DNA of 5,122 nucleotides from an uncultured Clostridium sp. (GTDB lineage: Bacteria; Bacillota_A; Clostridia; TANB77; CAG-508), in assembly GCA_947382445.1 (NCBI GenBank), contig CANCZH010000102.1, positions 1 through 5,122 of the forward strand, given 5' to 3'. Position 1 is the first letter of the stretch. Each line of letters begins with the position of its first letter. This document shows, piece by piece, positions 1 through 5,122 of this stretch. Under the pieces are notes generated by a model that saw nothing but the letters and a program-made list of their open reading frames with translations, did not search any database and was not told the origin of the DNA. The translations under genes were made by a program, and so were the position numbers.

Positions 1-41
1 GACTTGGGTGACTGGAGTTCAGACGTGTGCTCTTCCGATCT
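1..41 (+). other. Illumina adapter contamination at contig end (artifact)
   Basis: Positions 8-41 match base for base the 34-base common part of the Illumina indexed PCR primer (read-2 side), which starts GTGACTGGAGTTCAG and ends CTCTTCCGATCT. Read from the GTG at 8, it encodes the peptide MTGVQTCALPI, a well-known contaminant signature in protein databases. Positions 1-7 (gacttgg) sit where the i7 index lies in that primer, so they are probably index bases, although this cannot be proven from seven bases. True organism sequence begins at about 42. This segment should be trimmed, and no gene call should use it. Confidence 0.98.
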
Positions 42-594
42 ATTTTATATTCTCAATTTCTTCTTCACTTAATCCTGTAATTTCCATTATTGTTTTTATA
101 TCGAATTTCATTTGTATTAATTTCTTTGCTATTTCTATTTTTTCATCTTCTACTCCATCACTATATCTTGAATTCATATCCTTTAATTGCTTTTCTCTTG
201 CTTCAGCTAATCTAACTTCATATTCATCTTTATTAAATTTTTCATACTCTTTCTTTGCTTTCTCTAATAATTTATTTTTGACCATTTCTGCTTCCTCCAA
301 CATTTCTGGATTTTTTATAAATTTTAACCACATTAATAAATTTTCTTCTAAGTTTTCTTTAACTGTATATACTGTTTTTGGTAATTCAATTATATGCAAT
401 TCAAACACTTCTGTCAACACTATTTTTCCATACTCCGCCTCTCTTATCTCCCATTTGGTGTGACATTTCGCATTATCTTTTAATATATCTAATTCAAAAT
501 CTGCTATTAATACTGATATCGTTTTCTTTAATTTTCTGTATTCTTCCCCTTCTCCTATTTCTGATGAATATAGCTTACTCCAATAATACAGCAT
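40..594 (-). CDS. Rpn family recombination-promoting nuclease/putative transposase, C-terminal remnant (5'-truncated, 3' end artificial)
   Basis: The 184 readable residues resemble the C-terminal part of the PD-(D/E)XK nuclease family transposases (Rpn/PDDEXK_2 type), which in Clostridia are usually about 280-330 residues. Typical family features are the opening YYWSKLYSS block (residues 3-11), the segment KKTISVLIADFEL (23-35), a long charged helical middle (about 95-150), and the C-terminal helical ending IMEITGLSEEEIENIK (169-184). The N-terminal nuclease core with its catalytic Asp and Glu-x-Gln residues is missing. The codon two before this ATG is an in-frame TAA (598-600), there is no convincing ribosome binding site, and the neighbouring gene's terminator begins 32 bases upstream, so the rest of the gene is not on this contig. 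The stop codon (TAG, 40-42) uses one genomic base and two adapter bases, so the true C-terminus is unknown, though the family normally ends within a few residues of this point. Family members are multi-copy and promote RecA-independent recombination. This copy is probably inactive, either a pseudogene or a misassembly product. Confidence 0.8.
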   Translation of the reverse strand: MLYYWSKLYSSEIGEGEEYRKLKKTISVLIADFELDILKDNAKCHTKWEIREAEYGKIVLTEVFELHIIELPKTVYTVKENLEENLLMWLKFIKNPEMLEEAEMVKNKLLEKAKKEYEKFNKDEYEVRLAEAREKQLKDMNSRYSDGVEDEKIEIAKKLIQMKFDIKTIMEITGLSEEEIENIK

Positions 595-625
595 TCTTTA
601 TAAGCTAATTTTAATAAATATTCTT

Positions 626-669
626 AAACTAACAAAATAGCATCATTTCTGATGCTATTTTATTAGTTT
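626..669 (-). terminator. Long hairpin terminator of the surface-protein operon
   Basis: A perfect 12-bp stem (634-645 with 650-661) encloses a TTTC loop on the plus strand (GAAA on the minus strand). The pairing continues after one mismatch (633/662) for seven more pairs (626-632 with 663-669), giving about 19 of 20 paired positions. On the minus strand the core stem ends in TTTT, followed by a T-rich stretch, so it should act as an intrinsic terminator for the gene ending at 663. The plus-strand side is also T-rich, so it could work in both directions. The TAA stop codon (663-665) of the surface gene lies inside the outer arm. Confidence 0.8.
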
Positions 670-2876
670 GACTTATTTAATAATAAATTTGTACTTGAAT
701 CATAGCTTTCAATATAATATGTATATTTGCTTCCATTATCTGTTGAAGTAGGCGATATGTTTATATTATTATTTTCAATATTTTCTTGTATCTGTATTGT
801 TGGTGCATTTGAATTTTCGTTATCATTGGCGAATTCATCAATATAAGTATTTTCTGTTAATTTGTCCTGTAAACTAACTATTTCTTGCCACTCTGTTTCA
901 TTTTCCTTTTTGCGATATATAACAAAATATTTATCTGATATATCATATGTAGACCAGTCTAGTTTTACTCCTCCTTTTCCATTTGCTAATTCTAATCTTA
1001 CTTCACTTGTTAACACTAATTGAGGTATTTCTACTTCATATACTTTGCTTACATTTCCTACTAAATCTTCTGCTACTACATATACATATTTTACTTCTGG
1101 CAAGTTTTCTATAACAATATCTTCACCAACATTCAATTCATTTGTAATCATTGATACATCTGAATTCTTTATTCTTTCACCACTTACCATATATCTATAT
1201 TTAACTACTCCTGAGCCATCTCCCCATGTTTCATGCCTATCATTCGCCTCAACGCTTAACTTATTATTATGAATATTTACATTTGTAATTGTTGGTGCTG
1301 TGTTATCTAACTTATCAATAGTAATTTTTTTAGTTGATACATTTCCTAACCCATCTTTGTAATATACATTTGCCTCTCGAGGAGCATATACATCTCCTAC
1401 AAGTTTATATTCCTTTGAAAAATTTTCTCCATCTTGGATAGCTAAACTATAATCTTTAACATCATTAAATCCTATTTGTACGTTCCCTATACCATGGTCA
1501 GTTGCTGTAAATACGAAATTCTTCTCACGAGCCCAATTTCCATCTACTTCATCACTAGAAGTAATCTTTGGTGCAATGGCATCTACTCTTGCAATTTCAA
1601 ACTCTTGCTCTGTTTTATTTTCGCATGCATCTGTTACTATTGCTTTAAATCTTCTCCCTACTACCCCTACTTCTATTTCTGGTGTACATGAAATTGAATA
1701 AGTTCTATTAGTATTATTTACTATTGTATTCCCCTTAAAAATACTGTTACCTAAGTCATCTACTATTTCTATATTTACTGTATTAGTCCAATTCTCTGTT
1801 CCAGTAATAACAATCGGTTTAGTCTTACTCCATGCAGTTAAGGTAGTTTCATCTTTTGTTACTATATTAGATATTACTGGTTCTACTGAATCTGGATAAA
1901 TCACAGATTGCATATCAATAAATTCACAGCTCACTCCTTTTATATTTATGTATGATCTTACATAATTTTGATATTCTTTCTTAACACTTGAATTAAATGT
2001 CCCAACAGTAGATAATGTAATATTACTTTCTCCTATATTACCACTTGTTATGGTCTGTGTATTTACTTCCCATATACCACCTATTGGTCTCATTCCATTT
2101 GTTGATTGAAAAGTTGCTCCATTAGTAAGGTTTATATTTTGAATAATAGTATAGGTTGTAGGTGCATTTATGTTTCTTGTTATTTTGCTTGATACTGTAC
2201 CATATTGTTCTTTACATATACTACAATAAATTATCCCTGTATTTTCATCTGACATTAGTAAATGTGTACAACTAGTAATCGATGTATTACATTTAGAACA
2301 TGTTCCTAAATTTGAACATGTTATTTTACTTCCATTTGATAAATAACATTTTTCTCCATAATATTTTTCTGCATTGTATACTTCTCCTTTTCCATAATCA
2401 TTTAAATAGTATAAGTATACTATTGAATGATTACATATATTACATTTTAATGCATGTTTATATCCTCCTAAATATATATATTCTCCTCTCCAAACACATG
2501 GTCTATGCCCTATTCTTTCATATCCACATGAACATGTATCAGTAAATGAATTGTCACTGCTACATGTTTCTATTTCTAATGTCCATGTTCTTGTAAAGCT
2601 ATGTTCTTTTTCATTTTGTATCCCACCACAAGACATACATTCTTCCCAATGCTTTTCTTGGTCATACATTGTTTTATAGATATGTTCATGCTGCGTTTCT
2701 TTTCCTAGTAATATTCCTGTTACATCTATTGTTGTTACTTCTATTACTTCATTTATTGCTTGTTTCTTATCTTTTATAGTTTTTATTTCTCTAATATCTT
2801 TTGAATAAATTACTAATGCAAAAACAAGTATTAATATTAATATCATTAATATATATATTTTTTTGTTTCGAAACAT
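663..2876 (-). CDS. Membrane-anchored surface protein with Cys-rich CxxC module, Ig-like domains and FN3-like C-terminus
   Basis: This is a 737-residue protein with no name I can assign. A short basic N-terminus and a hydrophobic segment (residues 7-24) anchor it or export it, leaving nearly all of it outside the cell. Residues about 63-225 are rich in cysteine (15 Cys) with knuckles at C80/C83 (after HWEE), C115/C117, C145/C148, C193/C196 and C218/C221, resembling repeated zinc-ribbon-like units. A linker region (about 226-330) follows. Next come about three Ig-like β-sandwich domains (about 333-430, 434-523, 526-618), with recurring phrases such as DLGNS, DGLGNVS and DLVGNVSK, then a fibronectin-III-like unit (about 623-728). 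No LPXTG motif or C-terminal membrane segment is present. I chose the ATG at 2874-2876 because AGGAG (2886-2890) lies 9 bases before it. A GTG at 2925-2927 would add 17 residues and overlap the upstream gene, but it has no ribosome binding site. It is probably an adhesin or sensor-like surface protein, co-transcribed with the XRE regulator. The domain boundaries are read by eye. Confidence 0.82.
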   Translation of the reverse strand: MFRNKKIYILMILILILVFALVIYSKDIREIKTIKDKKQAINEVIEVTTIDVTGILLGKETQHEHIYKTMYDQEKHWEECMSCGGIQNEKEHSFTRTWTLEIETCSSDNSFTDTCSCGYERIGHRPCVWRGEYIYLGGYKHALKCNICNHSIVYLYYLNDYGKGEVYNAEKYYGEKCYLSNGSKITCSNLGTCSKCNTSITSCTHLLMSDENTGIIYCSICKEQYGTVSSKITRNINAPTTYTIIQNINLTNGATFQSTNGMRPIGGIWEVNTQTITSGNIGESNITLSTVGTFNSSVKKEYQNYVRSYINIKGVSCEFIDMQSVIYPDSVEPVISNIVTKDETTLTAWSKTKPIVITGTENWTNTVNIEIVDDLGNSIFKGNTIVNNTNRTYSISCTPEIEVGVVGRRFKAIVTDACENKTEQEFEIARVDAIAPKITSSDEVDGNWAREKNFVFTATDHGIGNVQIGFNDVKDYSLAIQDGENFSKEYKLVGDVYAPREANVYYKDGLGNVSTKKITIDKLDNTAPTITNVNIHNNKLSVEANDRHETWGDGSGVVKYRYMVSGERIKNSDVSMITNELNVGEDIVIENLPEVKYVYVVAEDLVGNVSKVYEVEIPQLVLTSEVRLELANGKGGVKLDWSTYDISDKYFVIYRKKENETEWQEIVSLQDKLTENTYIDEFANDNENSNAPTIQIQENIENNNINISPTSTDNGSKYTYYIESYDSSTNLLLNKSN

Positions 2877-2885
2877 ATCTAACTT

Positions 2886-2890
2886 CTCCT
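2886..2890 (-). promoter_or_regulatory. Ribosome binding site deciding the surface-protein start
   Basis: The minus strand reads AGGAG, followed by a 9-base spacer to the ATG at 2874-2876. This favours the internal ATG over the upstream in-frame GTG at 2925-2927, which has no purine-rich site ahead of it. With this start, the regulator's stop and the surface gene's start are separated by 28 bases and do not overlap. Confidence 0.8.
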
Positions 2891-2904
2891 TTTTCTTTTG
2901 CGTT

Positions 2905-3264
2905 TTATTTTGTTTTAGATTGTTCACTGAACATGTGTGATATTGAATAATCTATAAATTTTCTATTTGTTTCAGATAATTTTGCATATTTTATTAATGT
3001 TTCGTGTTCCATTTGAATTGAGTCATTTTTTTTCTCGAAGTTAATCGAATCTATAAATAATGCATTTGGATTTATTTCGAGGTTGTTACAAATATTTAAA
3101 AGTAATATAACACTTCCTGCTGATGTTCCTCTTTCAACTGCACTTATGTGTTTTGATGTTACTCCACATTTTTCTGCTAGTTGATCTTGAGTAATGTTAC
3201 GAAGCACCCTTGCTTCTTGTATCCTTTTTCCAAAATTAATTATAGCTTTTTCCATATCAAACAT
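2905..3264 (-). CDS. XRE-family helix-turn-helix transcriptional regulator
   Basis: This is a 119-residue cytoplasmic DNA-binding protein. Residues about 11-70 form a Cro/C1-type (HTH_3) domain. The first helix contains GKRIQEARVLRN, helix 2 is TQDQLAEKCGV (25-35), and the recognition helix is SKHISAVERGTS (37-48), with the conserved ISxxERG pattern. The remaining 49 residues are charged and probably helical, and may serve dimerisation; no metallopeptidase or kinase domain is fused. Start choice: AGGTG (3275-3279) lies 10 bases before the ATG at 3264. A GTG at 3273 would overlap that site, and an ATG at 3255 is the other option. It is the first gene of an operon with the surface protein 28 bases downstream, so it likely controls that operon and possibly itself, through the dyad over its own -35 box (3308-3333). 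The repressor role is inferred. Confidence 0.9.
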   Translation of the reverse strand: MFDMEKAIINFGKRIQEARVLRNITQDQLAEKCGVTSKHISAVERGTSAGSVILLLNICNNLEINPNALFIDSINFEKKNDSIQMEHETLIKYAKLSETNRKFIDYSISHMFSEQSKTK

Positions 3265-3295
3265 CTTTATCACACACCTATGATTACTACTTTTT

Positions 3296-3323
3296 ATTAT
3301 ATTAGAGAAGAAGTCAGAATCAA
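3296..3323 (-). promoter_or_regulatory. Sigma-A-type promoter of the XRE/surface-protein operon
   Basis: The minus strand carries a -35 box TTGATT (3318-3323), a 16-base spacer and a perfect -10 box TATAAT (3296-3301). Transcription should start near 3289, about 25 bases before the ATG at 3264. The promoter lies downstream of the terminator at 3389-3412, so the operon is insulated from the small gene before it. A weaker alternative (TTGTAC, 17 bases, TATATA) lies further upstream. Confidence 0.72.
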
Positions 3324-3333
3324 ACTGCTTCTT
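3308..3333. promoter_or_regulatory. Imperfect inverted repeat across the -35 box, candidate operator
   Basis: AAGAAG (3308-3313) and CAG (3315-3317) are mirrored by CTG (3325-3327) and CTTCTT (3328-3333). This gives nine paired positions per arm, with one unpaired base (3314) in the left arm and a 7-base centre (3318-3324). The centre coincides with the -35 hexamer of the regulator's own promoter. The dyad lies upstream of the predicted transcription start, so it is more likely a DNA site than an RNA structure. Binding by the neighbouring XRE protein is an inference, and the asymmetric extra base is a weakness. Confidence 0.4.
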
Positions 3334-3383
3334 ATTTGATAATTTATATATAAGTAAAATTTAATATGTACAACAAAAAGCAT

Positions 3384-3412
3384 AAAAAAAAGCGGATACA
3401 TTTATCCGCTTT
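3384..3412 (-). terminator. Rho-independent terminator of the 80-residue gene
   Basis: The minus strand forms a perfect 10-bp stem (3403-3412 with 3389-3398; core AGCGGATA/TATCCGCT) with a 4-base loop (3399-3402), followed directly by a run of eight T including the stem end (3384-3391). It is a textbook intrinsic terminator 36 bases after the stop of the small gene at 3449. Confidence 0.93.
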
Positions 3413-3448
3413 AATTGTAACTTCAAGTTTTAATGCTTTTAGTTTAGG

Positions 3449-3691
3449 CTAAACCGCCTGAAGTGAGGCTTCCCAAAATTTCTGCCATTCTTTGCTTGAG
3501 AATTTTACAACTATTAAGTTTGCTTCTTCTGTTAACTCTATCTCGCAAAGTATAACACTAATTGATTTTGAAGTGACATCTCTCGCCTTTCCAAGTATTG
3601 CTATTGCCTCTGCCCGAGTCCTACCAGACAACACATATCCCTTACAAAAATACCTATCTGGAAATATTATTGTATATACTTCTTTAACCAT
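3449..3691 (-). CDS. Small protein of unknown function (80 aa)
   Basis: I do not recognise this protein. It has no signal peptide, membrane segment or obvious metal site. It starts MVKEVYTIIFPDRYFCKGYV, has an alanine-rich helical stretch after GRTRAEA (residues 23-34), two cysteines (16 and 49), and ends in a tryptophan-containing segment (EWQKFWEASLQAV, 68-80). It is very probably a real gene, because it has a consensus promoter (3725-3753), an AGGAGG site 7 bases before its ATG, and its own terminator, which makes it monocistronic. Its GC content, counted by hand, is about 37%, clearly above the neighbouring tex sequence (about 22% in a 60-base sample), and it uses codons such as CGG, GCG and CAG. 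This suggests a different history, perhaps horizontal transfer, though a 243-base gene gives a weak statistic. The role is unknown. Confidence 0.8.
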   Translation of the reverse strand: MVKEVYTIIFPDRYFCKGYVLSGRTRAEAIAILGKARDVTSKSISVILCEIELTEEANLIVVKFSSKEWQKFWEASLQAV

Positions 3692-3698
3692 GCTGCTA

Positions 3699-3704
3699 CC
3701 TCCT
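3699..3704 (-). promoter_or_regulatory. Consensus ribosome binding site of the 80-residue gene
   Basis: The minus strand reads AGGAGG, 7 bases before the ATG at 3689-3691. This is the strongest ribosome binding site in the window and fixes the start; it implies efficient translation. Confidence 0.92.
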
Positions 3705-3724
3705 AAACAATTATTTGTAATCTA

Positions 3725-3753
3725 ATTGTACTATATTTTTATGTAAACGTCAA
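3725..3753 (-). promoter_or_regulatory. Sigma-A-type promoter of the 80-residue gene
   Basis: The minus strand carries -35 TTGACG (3748-3753; 5 of 6 consensus), an optimal 17-base spacer and -10 TACAAT (3725-3730; 5 of 6). Transcription should start near 3718, giving a leader of about 27 bases that contains the AGGAGG site. Confidence 0.85.
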
Positions 3754-3766
3754 TATCATGTCTATG

Positions 3767-3791
3767 TTACTAATTACCTAAATATTAGTAA
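3767..3791. repeat. AT-rich inverted repeat between tex and the small gene
   Basis: TTACTAAT (3767-3774) is mirrored by ATTAGTAA (3784-3791) around a 9-base centre. It lies 25 bases after the tex stop and 13 bases upstream of the -35 box of the small gene. It has almost no GC and no T-run after it on the minus strand, so it is a poor intrinsic terminator. It could be a weak 3'-end structure for tex, an operator, or chance in AT-rich DNA. Confidence 0.35.
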
Positions 3792-3816
3792 TTATTATCT
3801 TTTAATTAAATTTTTA

Positions 3817-5122
3817 TTATTTATTATTCACATCTTTCATTGATAGACTTACTTTTTGCTTTTCTGTGTCTATTCCTATTACTTTTACATCTACTATATC
3901 TCCTACTGATACTACATCTGATGGACTTTTTACATAGTTATTTGATAATTGTGATATATGTACTAATCCATCGTGTTTTACTCCTATGTCTACAAATGCT
4001 CCAAAGTCTGTTACATTTCTTACTGTTCCTTTTAGTATCATATCTTCTCTTAAATCTTCAAATTTTAATACATCACTTCTTAGTATTTGTTTTGGCATGT
4101 CTTCTCTTGGGTCTCTACCTGGTTTTGATAATTCGTTTATTATATCTTGTAATGTTAGTTCTCCTATTTCTAATTCTTTTGACATTTCTTTTAAGTTTAT
4201 ATTTTTTAATTCTGTTTTTATTTGCAATAATTTTTCATTTTTTAATAAATCTTCCACAGTATATCCCATTTTTGTTAATAACTTTTCTGTTTTTTCGTAA
4301 CTTTCTGGATGTACTCCTGTTATTTCTAATGGATTTTTTCCACCAAATATACGTAGGAATCCTGCACATTGTTCATATGCTACTTTACCTAGCTTTGGTA
4401 CTTTTAATAATTCTTTTCTTTGCTTTAGGCTTCCATTTGTGTCTCTGTATTCTACTATGTTTTTAGCTATTTGTTTATTTATTCCTGCTACATATGATAG
4501 TAGTGACGGTGTTGCTGTATTTACATCTACTCCTACACTATTTACTGCATCTTCTACTACACCTGTTAGGCTTTCTGACAATTTTTTTTGGTTTACATCA
4601 TGTTGGTATTGTCCTACTCCTATTGCTTTTGGGTCTATTTTTACTAGTTCTGCTAACGGATCTTGTAATCTTCTTGCTATTGATATTGCTCCTCTTAGTG
4701 ATACGTTTATGTCTGGATATTCTTCTGTTGCTAATTTTGATGCTGAATATACTGATGCTCCTGCTTCACTTACTATTGCATAATATAATTCTTTTTTATT
4801 TTTTGATATTAATTCTGATACAAACATTTCTGATTCTCTTGATGCTGTTCCGTTTCCTATTGCTATCATGTTTATGTCGTATTTTTCTATAAAGTTATTT
4901 ATTACTTTTTCTGCTCCTATTTTGTCATTTTGTGGTTCTGTTGGATATACTGTTGCTGTATCTAGTAGTTTACCATTTTGATCTATTACAGCTAATTTAC
5001 ATCCTGTTCTATATGCTGGGTCGAATCCTAATACTGTGATATTTTTTATTGGTGCTTGTAATAATAATTGTTTTGCGTTTTTGCCAAATACTTTTATTGC
5101 TTTTTCTTCTGCTTTTTCTGTT
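3817..5122 (-). CDS. tex: Tex, S1 RNA-binding transcription accessory protein (C-terminal part, runs off right edge)
   Basis: The reading frame is open to the window's right edge, so the ATG at 4869 is internal. 434 residues are visible of a family of about 710-780, so roughly 280-350 N-terminal residues lie outside. Visible order: a YqgF/RuvC-like domain beginning at residue 28 with the GFDPAYRTGCK signature (32-42), then IAIGNGTASRE (86-96) and SEAGASVYS (118-126), and the block LQDPLAELVKIDPKAIGVGQ; a helix-hairpin-helix pair (about 199-258; NTATPSLLSYVAGI, then VPKLGKVAYEQCAGFLRI); a linker with GRDPRED; and a C-terminal S1 domain (about 361-430; GTVRNVTDFGAFVDIGV, DGLVHIS). It ends DVNNK. 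Tex is a conserved cytoplasmic nucleic-acid-binding protein linked to transcription and RNA metabolism, and to toxin gene expression in some pathogens. All hallmark motifs seen are intact. Downstream lies the separate small gene; no strong terminator for tex is visible. Confidence 0.97.
   Translation of the reverse strand, partial: TEKAEEKAIKVFGKNAKQLLLQAPIKNITVLGFDPAYRTGCKLAVIDQNGKLLDTATVYPTEPQNDKIGAEKVINNFIEKYDINMIAIGNGTASRESEMFVSELISKNKKELYYAIVSEAGASVYSASKLATEEYPDINVSLRGAISIARRLQDPLAELVKIDPKAIGVGQYQHDVNQKKLSESLTGVVEDAVNSVGVDVNTATPSLLSYVAGINKQIAKNIVEYRDTNGSLKQRKELLKVPKLGKVAYEQCAGFLRIFGGKNPLEITGVHPESYEKTEKLLTKMGYTVEDLLKNEKLLQIKTELKNINLKEMSKELEIGELTLQDIINELSKPGRDPREDMPKQILRSDVLKFEDLREDMILKGTVRNVTDFGAFVDIGVKHDGLVHISQLSNNYVKSPSDVVSVGDIVDVKVIGIDTEKQKVSLSMKDVNNK

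Noticed and set aside
8..463. Plus-strand frame of 151 residues beginning MTGVQTCALPI
   Set aside because: It starts inside the Illumina adapter and continues antisense to the nuclease fragment; it is an artifact.
2300..2545. Plus-strand frame opposite the Cys-rich part of the surface protein
   Set aside because: It is a low-complexity, Leu/Ile/His-rich shadow of AT-rich coding DNA, without a ribosome binding site.
3344..3353. Palindrome TTATATATAA upstream of the regulator promoter
   Set aside because: It is short and made only of A and T in a very AT-rich region; chance is likely.
3840..4466. 208-residue very hydrophobic plus-strand frame that looks like a membrane protein
   Set aside because: It is the reverse of the tex coding sequence; leucine richness arises from antisense reading of AT-rich Tex codons, and tex homology in the minus frame is unmistakable.
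4867..4869. ATG at 4869 as the start of a 350-residue tex product
   Set aside because: The frame stays open and matches the Tex YqgF domain (GFDPAYRTGCK) upstream to the window edge, so this methionine is internal.
4494..4892. 132-residue Leu-rich plus-strand frame
   Set aside because: It is antisense to the conserved YqgF and HhH regions of tex and has no independent signals.
1..5122. CRISPR array, tRNA, rRNA, complete insertion sequence or known riboswitch
   Set aside because: No spaced direct repeats, tRNA-like cloverleaf, transposase with paired terminal inverted repeats or recognisable riboswitch core was seen on either strand.

Overview
This window is AT-rich, low-GC Firmicutes-type DNA. 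The evidence is strong AGGAGG-type ribosome binding sites, sigma-A-like promoters, Clostridia-type protein relatives and a heavy bias to A/T-ending codons. It looks like a contig from a Clostridia-like, probably gut or metagenomic, bacterium; the taxonomy is inferred from gene style and not proven. The first 41 bases are not biological. Positions 8-41 are the Illumina index-primer/TruSeq read-2 adapter and 1-7 are probably index bases, so the left edge is an untrimmed contig end.

Layout, left to right, with every gene on the minus strand. (1) 40-594: C-terminal part of an Rpn-family (PD-(D/E)XK) recombination-promoting nuclease/putative transposase. It lacks its N-terminal catalytic region, and its apparent stop codon is partly made of adapter bases. 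(2) 626-669: a long hairpin terminator that overlaps the stop of the next gene. (3) 663-2876: a large surface protein with an N-terminal membrane anchor, a cysteine-rich module with repeated CxxC knuckles, about three Ig-like domains and a fibronectin-III-like end. (4) 2905-3264: an XRE-family helix-turn-helix regulator placed 28 bases upstream of the surface gene, forming a two-gene operon behind a good promoter at 3296-3323. An imperfect inverted repeat lies exactly across its -35 box and is a candidate operator. (5) 3449-3691: an 80-residue protein of unknown function with its own promoter, very strong ribosome binding site and textbook terminator. Its base composition is richer in GC than its surroundings. 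(6) 3817-5122: the C-terminal 434 residues of Tex, an RNA-binding transcription accessory protein (YqgF/RuvC-like, HhH and S1 domains). It runs off the right edge.

How the parts relate: tex is a housekeeping gene. The remainder looks like accessory DNA: an autonomous small gene, a regulator-plus-surface-protein operon and a decayed nuclease/transposase gene. No CRISPR array, tRNA, rRNA, complete insertion sequence or recognised defence system is visible. The parts most worth following up are the XRE/Cys-rich surface protein operon with its putative operator, the orphan 80-residue gene, and the adapter contamination with the chimeric stop codon it creates.
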